Assembly: GCA_024195585.1 (NCBI GenBank)
Contig: SWBL01000018.1
Span: 203,449-267,448 of the forward strand
Reading direction: 5' to 3'
DNA: 64,000 bases
Origin: Aureobasidium sp. EXF-3400
Taxonomy: Eukaryota > Ascomycota > Dothideomycetes > Dothideales > Saccotheciaceae
Shown: positions 10,983 to 20,898 of the stretch, piece after piece
Position numbering within the stretch: the first letter of the stretch is position 1
Layout: each line of letters opens with the position of its first letter
Translations under genes and position numbers: made by a program
Notes under the pieces: model-generated
Databases searched by the model: none
Told to the model about the DNA's origin: nothing
What the model saw: only the letters and a program-made list of their open reading frames with translations

Positions 10983-12819
10983 ATGCCGTCTCTCAAACAG
11001 CTCACCTGCTCCATCGAGCTAGGCAGCACACACACAAAAGTCCCAGAATACGGCAAAGACTATGGTGATGGCCATGTCACCAGCTACATCGCCGTTCCCA
11101 GCGAGGAAGTAAACTTCAGCGTTCACCTCACTTCTCAAGGCTACATTGCGCCTGGCCTTGCCATGTTTGTTTACATGGATGGCCAGTACCAGTGCAATCG
11201 CAACAGACGCGGGCTCAAGGTTCCAGGCAAGGGTGTCAAGAGCGACCAGGTCGAGGTGGATTTGCGCGTCAGACAAAAGGAGACGAAGCAAGCTGATGGC
11301 AGTTTCTTTGGAAGAGATTGGACTTTCCATGGACTGAACTTGGGTATGGATTGTTCAGATTCCCAAGATGCTTGGAAATGGTTTGCTGATGGACTATAGT
11401 GTCTGCTGACAAGGTCGAGGAGACTGACGATGTGTTTCTTGAGAATTTGGGCACTATTGAGGTCATTGTCTTGCGCTGCAAAGATGCTCCTCCACCACCA
11501 CCCAGCGAACCTGTGAGCAGAGAAAGTTCCTCCAGAGCTACAGTGGAGAGCTCTTCTCGTCCTGCGAGCAAGTCGACTCCCAAGCAGTCCGTACACCAAG
11601 AACAGAAGCAGCTAGCGAAACCCTCTTCCTCTAGCCACAAACAGAAAGAACCCTCTGCGAATGCCAAAGCACCTTCCAAACCAGCATCCGTCAAAGCCGC
11701 AACTGCAAAAGAAAGCTCTACCGGCGGGCTGGGTGGGCTGTTCGGCCTCTTCGATGGCGCCTCTGACGAACGAGACCACGACAGCATAAACCCCAAGCCC
11801 TATTGGGACGACTGGAACAAACGCCCTACACTCTCCTCGTATCGCCCAGCCAGGGCCCTCTACATTGCTCCTGAGGAACCCATGCCTTTGGTGCCCAAGC
11901 AAGCCGCTCGTGCCAGACACGTCGAGCATCAAGTCAAGACGGGCAAAGGCGCACCATATCTGCATTTGTGCGCTCGTCCTGAGTACTTGGATAGTATGCA
12001 GCAGCCATATGCAGTGTTTACATTCAAGTACCGCAGCAAGAAGGTCATTGAGAAGAAGTTCAAGATCGAGATCAAGGAAGAAGGCAAGGCTCTCAAGGCG
12101 AAGTTGGCAGACATGTCAAAGGATGAGTTGGCTGATGAGCTGTTCAAACTGCGCGTAAGTCCTATTGCCTCTATTTGTGTGGGGGCCATCACCGTGATAC
12201 TGACAAGACGCAGATGGCGAAGGAGAGCAGCAGCACAAAACACACCAAAGACAAAGCAGGCAGTACCGCCAAAGCTTCTGCACACCAAGAGACCAAGAAC
12301 GAACTCCCTACTCAAAGCAACGCCCATGAAATGCCTACCACAGGCAAAACACCCTCACCAGCCAAGTCAAAACGTTCGAAGACAGCTGCCGCACCTGCCA
12401 TTCCCTCGGATGCTCCAGCCAACCCTCCTGAAGCTACCAAGCCTGCCTCCAAGGCCCCTTCGAAGCCTGCTTCCAAGACAGCTTCCCAGAAAGCTAGAGA
12501 GGCGCCTGGATCCTATCCTACTTCTGAGTCTAGCCACAAGACACCTACCGTTAAAGAAGCTTCTAGCCATCGCAATGCTGAAAAGAGTGCCTCCAAGAAG
12601 TCGACTCCGAAGAAATCAAACAAGGAGGCAGATGCTGCTGCTGGCGGAGAGGTCGATTGGAACAAACCGGATGCCGGTGGAGAGGGAGACTGGGGACAGC
12701 AGAATACCGGTGGAAACCAAGACTGGGATCAACAGCCGCAGCAAGACGCCACCGCCTGGGAGAACAATTGGGACGCGGGAGCAGGAGCAGGGGCTTCTGG
12801 CAGTTTCAAAGCATGGTAA
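10983..12819 (+). CDS. Fungal DUF7918-like protein with disordered tail
   Basis: Three exons, 10983-11343, 11400-12154 and 12214-12819, encode 573 residues. The N-terminal half (about residues 1-260) is a folded region starting LTCSIELGSTHTKVPEYG, with a second block around HVEHQVKTGKGAPYLHLCAR. This layout resembles the fungal domain of unknown function DUF7918, but I assign it from memory of the pattern only. Between and after the folded blocks are Ser/Lys/Pro/Ala-rich segments, and the C-terminus is Gly/Trp/Asp-rich (repeats such as GEVDWNKPDAGGEGDWG) before ending FKAW. Splice joins keep frame: LNL-VSADK and LFKLR-MAKES. The stop codon overlaps a GTAAAT donor-like site, so a longer isoform is possible (see findings). 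Confidence 0.8.
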
Positions 12820-13408
12820 ATTATCCCATCCCAAGTGTCGCAGAAGAACTCAAGAGCCAAAAACAAAAAGAGAAAAGAAAGAACGACAAAACACGAGGCC
12901 AAAGGAAGAAGCAGAGAGAAATGTAAACGAAAAAGTTAGCTGACGATATTTCACATGGGAAAGGGGACCTCTACGCATCGCTATCACAATCATCGGTATT
13001 GCTGCTGCCGTTGCAATCTCTATTGCTGCATACTATTGGATCAAAAGCTACGTGCTCAAAGCCATCGCTTTCTTCTTGCTGCTCAGAGCCTGGATCGTGG
13101 CTCCTTTCACTTGGGCCAAGAGACTCTGGGCCAGCCTGACAGATCTGAAATGGGTGGTTGCTCCCTTTGTTTGGTTGTTTGCTTTCATCAAAGAAGGCTT
13201 GATGGCAGCCGTAAAACTGGTTTCGAAGTTCAAGGTCGGCAAGCCGAGGTTTGTGGAGCTGGATGCTTGGATGAAGTGGTTGAAGAGACCTGAGTGGCTC
13301 AAATGGCGCGGGGGCGCACTGGGCGTTCCAGAGGTCGTCGAGAATGGCTATGAGATCTTGATGCCTGACGGCATACAGGCGATTGAAGAGGTCATCGAGG
13401 AGATTTGA
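12813..13408 (+). CDS. Small membrane protein, start exon uncertain
   Basis: The exon 12964-13408 is strongly coding: it opens GPLRIAITIIGIAAAVAISI, a membrane helix, followed by a second hydrophobic segment (VLKAIAFFLLLRAWIVAPF), a tryptophan-rich amphipathic part and the C-terminus EVIEEI. No in-frame ATG precedes it before an upstream TGA, so a 5' exon is needed. My preferred model is 12813-12922 joined to 12964-13408 (184 residues): it uses a GTAAAC donor, a GCTGAC branch site and an AAAG acceptor, and the splice creates an ATG codon across the junction. That exon would begin MVNYPIPSVAEELKSQ and overlap the end of the preceding gene. The alternative is that the exon belongs to the DUF gene upstream. 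The function is unknown. Confidence 0.5.
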
Positions 13409-13554
13409 GGATCACTTTCGCAAACCCATCAGTCCTTCTGGCTGGAAGATATCGCCGACAAGGTAGCGCCATAGCGAGAAAACAACGAGAATGTCTTTCG
13501 TAGAGTCGCAATGTGTGTCCAGCGTCCCCAGTCGCTCTCTTCTGTATTCCCACC

Positions 13555-14353
13555 TCATTTGTTGTGCCACACAAAGTTCCTAAGCGAGTCCCAGTGATCG
13601 GCGTTTTCGTAACTGCCATTGTTGTCAGCTTTTCATCTTTGAGCAACACAAGACCAAGCACCCACATATAAGTCATGGAATGCCTCAGACTCGGCTGCAG
13701 CATGTCAGGATAGAACCTAAACAGCCACATAACACAACCCCAACTCAAACTGGCAAACACAGGCCAGGCATGCTTCCTCACAGCTTCTCTGTGCGCATCC
13801 GACAAACTCAACAATCCCATACCTTCTCTTCCGCCATACTTGCCTCCCAGCAAAGTATTGTCACCACGAGGTTGCACAGCCAGACTCGCTGCAGCCAAGA
13901 CCACTCTCGCAGCAACGTAAATGACAATCTGCTGATTCACACTATTCTTGCTGCGTCCAAAGACATACCAACCACCCACCAACCCAGCCACAAAACTATC
14001 GCTTTTCAGTTCTTTATTTGCAGGTCTGATACTCTTTTGCAACAACATAAATGCTTTGTAGATGAATGCAAAGGTGGCTAGGTTTCTGGCGTGCTGGCGG
14101 GTTGCTTTCAGGATAGCGGAGATCTTTTGAGGTAGAGGACCAGAGCGGAAAAGTAGGATCATTACGAGGGCGTGGGGGAAGCGGACTTTTGCGCCGTAGA
14201 CGAGGCCATTGCGGATGGCTTTTAGGAGGGTGAGGGGAGCGTGGTAGGAGGGGTCGAGGATGATGCGGTTAGCTACTGCCTTTGCAAAGGTGTCAGTGAG
14301 ATGTCAGAACAAGGACTTGGACAGTGGCAGACCTGGAGGGTAGAGATGTCCAT
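13555..14353 (-). CDS. PXMP4: Peroxisomal membrane protein 4 (PMP24/PXMP4)
   Basis: Three exons, 14333-14353, 13666-14279 and 13555-13612, give 230 residues. The protein reads MDISTLQ-AVANRIILDPSY, then LLKAIRNGLVYGAKVRFPHA, which is the family hallmark, and after the last splice ends ENADHWDSLRNFVWHNK, matching the conserved C-terminus. PXMP4 is a Tim17/Tim22/Tim23-related protein with several hydrophobic segments in the peroxisomal membrane. The unspliced reading frame runs on to 13392 and would give a false C-terminus; the 53-nt intron 13613-13665 (GTGGGT to GGCAG, with CTGAC) removes it. The first donor is an unusual GTCTGC. The gene converges on the small membrane-protein gene at 13408. 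Confidence 0.92.
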
Positions 14354-15439
14354 CTTGGTGGTTGGTTAAAGTTGTGTCGCGTGAGGAAGCGAAAAAGAAT
14401 GCGGTTTGCGGCGGGAGAGATGCTATGGTCCTTGCTGTCGCGTGGTCACAGAGATCAAGTTGACAAGGTAAGAAAGTGCAGTGGTTTTCTCAAGCAGAAG
14501 CAGATCATTTCTTCCTCCAGAGCTTCCATGTGCCCTGTGACATGGCCGAGGGAGGCTTGCCGGCTCTGAAACATTCCCATTGCCTCGGCACACTGTTTAC
14601 CCCAGACTCTTCGACCCACACCAGACTCTTCACGATATGACGTCGATTGTTGCATCTCGCATGTGATTGTATAAACTCTAAATGCTTTGAACCTCTTCTC
14701 TTCACGATTATGCAGTGCTACCTCCCCGTGTTCAAAAGTATGTAACGCGTATAGCTGCAGAATGCATGATCCTACTAGTAAACTGGACAGTTCCCACTGA
14801 GAAGCGACAAAATATGGACTCTCTCTAGACAGCATGTCTCCGAATGAGATTGTGCCTTTTCATAGCGTGTACCTTATTCTGTCTTGTGGTCGGGGTATGA
14901 TAGAAGTTACATACTTTTGAACACGGGGAGGTGGAACTGACTTGAAGATATTTTATTGCTACTTAGTTGTGTATGAACCTGGTTCTCTGATTGCCTCCTC
15001 TATTGAGAGAGGTTCTGATGTCGTGATAACCTCGGCCAGCATTCCCAAAATTGACTTTATTCCCTCTCTGAGGAAAGCTCTAGAGTATGGAAGTTGATGG
15101 TTTCGTTGTAAGAGATTCAAATGCAGCCGCCATGGGCTGTCCGTCTCCTTGAGCTGCTTCGTCGTTTTGCCGTCTGAGAGAAAAAAGGAAAGGAAAACAA
15201 AGGAAAACAAAAAAGAGGAAATGTAAAGAGGTTGACCAATCCTGGTTACCAAGAGCATGACCCTGTTTTCTAATTGGGGGATTTGTGAAGGAATGAGCCA
15301 GACAATCGTCCACAAGCCAAAAAAATTCTCGTGATTGCTAGGGCTTTTCAGATGTAAGAGTGTAAGATGTGGAGTCTTGTAACACAAAACGGTGCTTGGA
15401 AGAGCGTGCCCCCTTGTCTGTCGTGAGCGACAAGAGCAA
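14354..15439. other. Intergenic region
   Basis: This stretch holds the PXMP4 promoter side and the 3' flank of the third MYND gene. I see no gene. Around 15170-15220 there is an A-rich stretch of AAAGGAAAACAAAGG-type repeats. Confidence 0.45.
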
Positions 15440-16732
15440 TTACTTCTCATCATCACTGTAGTGAGCTTCGTCGCGGTCATCCTCATCGGACTCATCGTTC
15501 TCATCACTTTCTTCAGACTCTTTGTGATCGTGTGGCATTTCGTCATCGGTCGCATCGTATTCTTGAATGCCCTCAGGGATTTCACCAGTGTAGTCCTCGA
15601 ATCTGTTCATGGTGATGTGATCGAAGGTCATCTTTTCGCGGATCTCACGAATCTTTCTGACAGCTTCTCCAGAGTAGTTCTTGTCGACCTTGGCCTTGTT
15701 TGCCTCCGCTTGGCACTCTCTGCGTGCTGCATCGAAAAGAGGAATCAAGTCATTCTTGATCCAGATGATGATCAGCCTGAGATACATGTGATCAAGGAAG
15801 CGGCCGTCTCTGCGCATGACGACCATGTTGCCCTCTGATCCACGCCACTCAGACATCACTTTTCCCCAGTTCTTTGCACTTTTTTCGCAAGGTATCATGA
15901 GAAGATCTGCCGCCTCGTTGGTGGTGTCAAGTCCAGATTCAGTCGAGGTAGCAAAAAGGAGAAGAGGAATGCCCAGGAACTTAGAGAGTGGAGAGAAGTA
16001 GAGCCACACACCCGAAAGAATTGGGGAGGGCATGAAGTTCGTCAACTTGGTTTGCTCGATTGGCGGCTTCTGGGTGAGTCCGTTGCAGTTGAGTTTCACG
16101 ACGATATTCTCCCGGCCAGGGTTTTCCTTTCCTTGTAAGTAGTTGACAATGGCCTTGAGATCGGTTGTGTCCAGGTCAGTACACTTCTCAGGCTCCAGTT
16201 CCTCTTCGTCACAATCCGGCTCCAGAACTCCGTAAGCGACGATGGGGCCCATAAGGTTGGTAGTGGCTCCCTTGGTTAGATCGTAAACAGACTCGTTGAA
16301 CTTAGCATCGCTTTGACGATAGCTGTCGCGCACCACCACGTGCACGAGGAAGATCGTGTGGCGCAACTCCTTATCGTTCACAGAGTTCCTCTTGAAGTCA
16401 ACGCGAGTCCATGCGGGATTGTCGGGACCCAGCAGTTTCTCACTCTGCCAATCAGGTTGTTCGTAATCCTCTCCGAACTCCAGTGGTAACCACTTGAACT
16501 GAGGGTTCTCGCCGAAAGAGGTATCGAAGTAGATCCCACGTCTCATATCACGAGAGGGACGGTCGCCGAGCTCGCTGAACTGCTTGCAAACAGTCCAATG
16601 CATTTCCCAGTCTTGCTTCTGGTGAGCATGAGAACAGTAGCGAATGTTCTTGCAGCCAGAGCAGAGCTTGCCTGGGCGTGGACAAACGGCGCACAAGGTG
16701 TCCATGGTGCCTGGAGTAGGTGTAGAACTCAT
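15440..16732 (-). CDS. MYND zinc-finger protein, third paralogue
   Basis: A single exon of 430 residues. The MYND finger is at residues 14-50 (CAVCPRPGKLCSGCKNIRYC, then HAHQ, HWTVC), followed by the family segment IYFDTSFGENPQFKWLPLEF. A central block (MPSPILSGVWLYFSPLSKFL) aligns with the equivalent block of the MYND protein at 1891-3191 (LGLFSPISVFFGMPLTVLF). The C-terminus is a strongly acidic tail of Asp/Glu/Ser (ESEESDENDESDEDDRDE). The first two finger cysteines match the short copy at 871-1548 particularly well (PGKLC.GC.NIRYC), so the copies have exchanged or kept different parts. It is likely a nuclear or cytoplasmic adaptor; no enzyme domain is seen. Confidence 0.87.
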   Translation of the reverse strand: MSSTPTPGTMDTLCAVCPRPGKLCSGCKNIRYCSHAHQKQDWEMHWTVCKQFSELGDRPSRDMRRGIYFDTSFGENPQFKWLPLEFGEDYEQPDWQSEKLLGPDNPAWTRVDFKRNSVNDKELRHTIFLVHVVVRDSYRQSDAKFNESVYDLTKGATTNLMGPIVAYGVLEPDCDEEELEPEKCTDLDTTDLKAIVNYLQGKENPGRENIVVKLNCNGLTQKPPIEQTKLTNFMPSPILSGVWLYFSPLSKFLGIPLLLFATSTESGLDTTNEAADLLMIPCEKSAKNWGKVMSEWRGSEGNMVVMRRDGRFLDHMYLRLIIIWIKNDLIPLFDAARRECQAEANKAKVDKNYSGEAVRKIREIREKMTFDHITMNRFEDYTGEIPEGIQEYDATDDEMPHDHKESEESDENDESDEDDRDEAHYSDDEK

Positions 16733-17603
16733 CTCGAAGATGTAGAGAAGAAGATCTGAAGAGAGCTGGGATAGGAGAGCTGGACTGTGTCAACTCCCCA
16801 ACCGAGTGAAGAATCTGTTACACTGGTTAACCTTCTGCAACAGTCTTCTAAAGAGGCTATTTGCTTACGTTCTCTACAGTCTTTGGTGGAGGGAGAGAAG
16901 ATCAGGCAGGTTGTGTCTTCGAGGATCTGTGAGTTTAGAGCGATGACGCGACAGCCTTGGTTTGTGGAAGAGACGCGACCAAGCAGTGAAAGCGCTTTGT
17001 TGTTATGTTTGATCCTTTGAAGAAAGTGCAGTCTTTTGTTGTGTTGTCGTGATGGATGTTGTTGTGTAGAGAAGAAGTTGAGGTAAGAGTTGGATAATGG
17101 TAAGAGAGGTTGGAAGAGGAAGAGAAAGAAGCAGAGTAGATATAGGAAGGTGTGAGAATCGGATCAAGTGTTGGCAAGTAAAGTGAAAGAAGTTGGTGAT
17201 AGTGAGAGAGGGCCTGGAAGGCGCAGCGAAGTAAGCAACTCTAGGTTGTGGACAGAGGAGCAACGTTTCAAGGCAAAAGAGACACGCTCCAGCAAGCTTT
17301 GCTGGTGAGTAATTTTTCTTGATGTGAGGGATGGATCCGTAAAGTCGAAGAGTCTTTCCCGAGAGAGAAGTCAGTACTGGCGATGTTCGTGGAGAGGTTG
17401 AGCAGTTGAGTCCAGAGACAAGCGTCCGTCGGATGAGTGATAGGAGCGAACAGAGACCGACAGAGAATTGACAAACAAAAAATTGTTAAGACGGGGGTAT
17501 CAAACTAGCACTTTTTCACTCCTCTCCAATGCACTTCATTCTTGACTTGCCTCACAGCCAGAAACCTTTTTCCCAAAACATCTCCACCAAGAAGCCAGCC
17601 ACG
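16733..17603. other. Intergenic region, CT/GA-rich
   Basis: This is the promoter of the MYND gene starting at 16732 and the 3' flank of RPA12. From about 17040 to 17220 the + strand is strongly purine-rich (GAGAGA, GAAGAAG), meaning a pyrimidine-rich tract on the transcribed MYND strand. No gene is supported. Confidence 0.45.
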
Positions 17604-18218
17604 CTAGTTGTTGGTGTTGAATCTGCACAAATGTCAGCCTCTGCCTCCCTCTCCCGTCTCCCTAGCAGTGAAAATGCCAAAAGGACGGATATTCAGATCT
17701 TGACTTACTTGTAATCACACTTGGGACATCTGTAGAAAATTGTACTTCCTTCATCCGCACCTCTCAACTGCACATCTCTGAATCTCATCTCAGGGTTGGC
17801 GCATTGAGGGCATGCTGTGGTTGTCATGGCCCAAGTCTCGCGGTCCTCAGCAGACAAGACTTGGATCTCTGAGCGGGCATCGCGGAGACGCGAAGGGAAT
17901 GCTGTGGCTGCTGATTCGGTGGTGATGGATGTGGGCCACTTGTCTATAGAAAAGAGATCAGGTTAGAATCAGAGAAGTTGGGAAATTTTTCTCTTCGGAG
18001 GATCTAGCTCTCAACCACCTCGGGCATTGAACAGAAGAATTGTGGCTTTTTTGCTCTTTCGTGACATTCGTGGTCGCTAGATGACAGAAAAGAAAAATCG
18101 ACCTACTCTTGTTTCTCTTGCCACAGACATCACAGTCAATGTTTGCTTGAGAAGCGGGGCATCGCTCCAAAAGACCACCGCAATCGTTGCAGAAAAGAAG
18201 AGCTCCGACCAAAGACAT
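17604..18218 (-). CDS. RPA12: RNA polymerase I subunit RPA12 (A12.2)
   Basis: Three exons, 18107-18218, 17709-17943 and 17604-17622, encode 121 residues, the usual size. The N-terminal zinc ribbon is MSLVGALLFCNDCGGLLERC then CDVCG. The C-terminal TFIIS-like ribbon reads CPQCANPEM, QLRGADEGSTIFYRC and CPKCDYKFNTNN, including the Asp-Glu pair in ADEGST that in TFIIS and A12.2 reaches the polymerase active site to stimulate RNA cleavage. The subunit acts in the nucleolus in rRNA synthesis. Introns are 163 and 86 nt; the last exon supplies only the final residues FNTNN and was found from the donor after CDYK. Confidence 0.95.
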
Positions 18219-18579
18219 GTCGAGATATGTTAATAGGTATCGAGATAAAATGGTGCTTTCGATTGATGGTCGAGGAAGAGTTATGGAAGAAAAAATTCTT
18301 GGTACGGGGTTGCATAAGCGTGCACAATCACGTGCTGCATAACTATCAAGTCTGGACCTTGTCTTCACCTCTACAGTAATTTGAATGGTGTCAATAGATT
18401 GAAAAAGTAATCGCTTTTGTTTTCAAAGTAATAATTATTAACTATGAAATATGTGTTCAAAGCCACGACCTTGTGTGTGTGCTTTCGATGCAATCCATCC
18501 AACCGAAGAAAACAAAGCGCCGACCCAATGCAATAGCAATATCAAAATAGCATCGACAAGAGAGGAAGCGCATAATCCT
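18219..18579. other. Short intergenic region
   Basis: This is the RPA12 promoter and the 3' flank of the repeat-protein gene. It is AT-richer than its neighbours near 18400-18450. No gene is seen. Confidence 0.4.
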
Positions 18580-20898
18580 CTACCATGCCCAACTACCCCT
18601 TCTAGCTCCAGTACCCCAGTTACCACCAAGACCTGTGCCTGATGCGCCAGTCTTGACCATGTTCTTTTCCTGGCGTGCCCATTCTCGGATGTACTTCTTG
18701 AGTGCTGTCCATCTTGCGCAACCACCCTCCTCGAGCAGCTGATCTGTACCATCACCTCTGCCTTCGAAGTCCTCGCCCAAACGAATATACCCACGAGGCA
18801 TTTTCTTGGCGATCTCATCGTCATGGCGAAGATCAGAGATGGGAATGTGACTGATCTTGCACAACTCCTCGTCGTAGGCCCGAGCAATGGTCGGATAACC
18901 CAGGGAGAGATAGTTGTAGACTTGCGTGACGAATGAGTCGGGAAACTCGCGCTCCATTACCTCGTCCAGATCTTGATCTTCACTCAGGATGATGTCGATC
19001 TTATGGAAATCAACATTATCTGGCGGCGTTAGGGGGGTTTTAGGGAGTATAGTCGATGGCGGTAGGCTGAAGCCCGACTCGAACGGATTGGGCGGCTCAA
19101 CAGCAGGTGTCATAAGACCAGTTTGGGTGCCAGATGTTGGTGGAGCAAGACCGTTTTCGCCAGACTTGTGATCGTCAACGCAGAATCCTCCCCAAAGTCC
19201 ACCGCCATTCTGCGAAGTCGTGCTCTTCTGACTGTATATGGTGTGCTGGCTCTTTTGTACCGTCTTCTGGTGTTCAGATGGATCCCTCGATGTCTTCTTA
19301 CCACCCCAAAGTCCTTCTGGCGAAACTTCTATTTGGGACTGCTCAGTTAAGTAACACATCTGACTACGCAACTGATTAGATCCCTGAGTCACGTCGAAAC
19401 GTGCAGGTTCAGGGGAGGCTGAGCGAGGAAAGGTCAGATCATCACCAAGCATGGGTGGGCGTGCTCTGTCGCGCATTGCTCGTGCCTCGCTATCAGGATA
19501 GTTGGAGCCAGCAAAGTCGTGACCCGCAGGGTTCCACCATGGCGAAGGCTTGACGGAAGATTTTCTCCTCGTTGTACCAGCAGCCTTGCGCTCTTGCTCC
19601 ATCTCTTCAAAGTGTTGATGCATCTCACGAACCTCATAAGTTCCATGCGTTGAGCCACGACCATGTGGTGTACGGACGTTCATCATGAAATCATCGTCAT
19701 CGTGACCCTCCCATGTCGCGGGACGGTCGTCCATTTCTTCGTCTTCACTCTCACCATCCATGAAATGTGCCACAGGCTCGTGAATGTCTGAATTGGGGAA
19801 GGCTGCCAGGGCTTGTTCTTGGAGCTTCGCCTGAGTCTTTCTTCCCTCAAGTTCGAGAAGATAGCGACTGAAGGTCTCATCAATACTTTCTCGAATCCTC
19901 GTGGCATGCTTGTATGCAGGGTTCATTGATTCCATGGCTGCTCCGAGCGAGAAATCGTTGGACGAAGGGCTGGTAGAAAGACTTGGTGGCGCACTGGGCT
20001 CACTCTCGGAGCTCTCGATAGTCTCAAGTTCGGGCATACGGAACGAGTGGCTGCGAGCGGAATCGGATCGTTCTTTTCGACGAGCAAAGGGCATAATGAA
20101 TCGTGGGGTCTCGGTAGGTGAAGTTGTGTTTTCGCGGTTGGCAATAGTGATCTGCTGACCTATGTTGTTGTATGCAACTCTGGTCTCCTCTCCGGGCGAC
20201 ATGTCAGTTCTGTGGTTTGCAGACCATGAAGGCTTTTCGTCTGAGTTCTTTCGAGATCGACTCGATGTATCAATGAGCTGAGGAGCGAATCTACGTTTTG
20301 GTTTCTCGGCAGCTTGAGGTTGCGATGAAGGAGACACTGCTTCGTTCGGCGGAGAGTTTGTCTGAGGGGATTTGGATGCAGGAGATTTTGTTGCAGGAGA
20401 ATTGGATTGAGGGGACTTTGACTTTGCACGGTTGCTGTTGGATGTCATCTCTATTGGTTGTGGTAAGAGTCTTGATTTGGGCTTGTCTGCTGGTGGATCC
20501 GACTGTCGATTTGACTTGGTGCTTGTCTCGACAGGCTCCGGAGCGAATCTCCTAGCAGGTTGTGATTGTGGTTGATCTTTATCTTTACTGCTCTTCACAC
20601 TGGTCTCGACTGGTTCTGGTGCGAACCTTCTAGCAGGTTGTTGTGGCTGTTGTGTTTCTCTTGAGCTCTTTGTGCTTGTCTCGACTGGTGTTGGGTTGAA
20701 GCGCCTCGGCGGGGACTGATTGACACCTTGGCCATTTGTGTTGCTATCCTTGCTGCTTCGTGTTGTGGTCTCGGCTGGCTGGACATTGAACTTTCGCGGA
20801 GCAGCATTCTCTCCAGTTTGTGCTGCTTGACGATTCGACTTTGCAGATGTCTCAACAGGAGTCGGATCGAAGCGACGACGTGGCTGCTCGGAGGACAT
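18580..20898 (-). CDS. Disordered protein with seven N-terminal repeats
   Basis: A single exon of 772 residues. The first 220 residues carry about seven copies of a degenerate unit of roughly 25-30 residues with core RRFxPxPVETSxKSxR (for example RRRFDPTPVETSAKSNR, RRFNPTPVETSTKSSR, ARRFAPEPVETSVKSSK). The middle is disordered and Ser/Pro/Glu-rich. The C-terminal 150 residues look folded: DNVDFHKIDIILSEDQDLDE, then FPDSFVTQVYNYLSLGYPTI, and a basic-aromatic end. I recall proteins of this layout as conserved but uncharacterised in filamentous ascomycetes; no function is known to me. The repeats could be linear binding or phosphorylation sites (each has a T/S next to K/R). The ATG at 20898 starts directly into the first repeat. 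Confidence 0.85.
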   Translation of the reverse strand: MSSEQPRRRFDPTPVETSAKSNRQAAQTGENAAPRKFNVQPAETTTRSSKDSNTNGQGVNQSPPRRFNPTPVETSTKSSRETQQPQQPARRFAPEPVETSVKSSKDKDQPQSQPARRFAPEPVETSTKSNRQSDPPADKPKSRLLPQPIEMTSNSNRAKSKSPQSNSPATKSPASKSPQTNSPPNEAVSPSSQPQAAEKPKRRFAPQLIDTSSRSRKNSDEKPSWSANHRTDMSPGEETRVAYNNIGQQITIANRENTTSPTETPRFIMPFARRKERSDSARSHSFRMPELETIESSESEPSAPPSLSTSPSSNDFSLGAAMESMNPAYKHATRIRESIDETFSRYLLELEGRKTQAKLQEQALAAFPNSDIHEPVAHFMDGESEDEEMDDRPATWEGHDDDDFMMNVRTPHGRGSTHGTYEVREMHQHFEEMEQERKAAGTTRRKSSVKPSPWWNPAGHDFAGSNYPDSEARAMRDRARPPMLGDDLTFPRSASPEPARFDVTQGSNQLRSQMCYLTEQSQIEVSPEGLWGGKKTSRDPSEHQKTVQKSQHTIYSQKSTTSQNGGGLWGGFCVDDHKSGENGLAPPTSGTQTGLMTPAVEPPNPFESGFSLPPSTILPKTPLTPPDNVDFHKIDIILSEDQDLDEVMEREFPDSFVTQVYNYLSLGYPTIARAYDEELCKISHIPISDLRHDDEIAKKMPRGYIRLGEDFEGRGDGTDQLLEEGGCARWTALKKYIREWARQEKNMVKTGASGTGLGGNWGTGARRGSWAW

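Noticed and set aside
13392..13554. Extended C-terminus of the PXMP4 reading frame
   Set aside because: Removing the 53-nt intron gives the conserved ending WHNK and a stop at 13555, so the read-through is intron and 3' flank.
14455..14835. 126-residue - strand frame between PXMP4 and the third MYND gene
   Set aside because: No motif, no plausible splice context and unlike coding composition.
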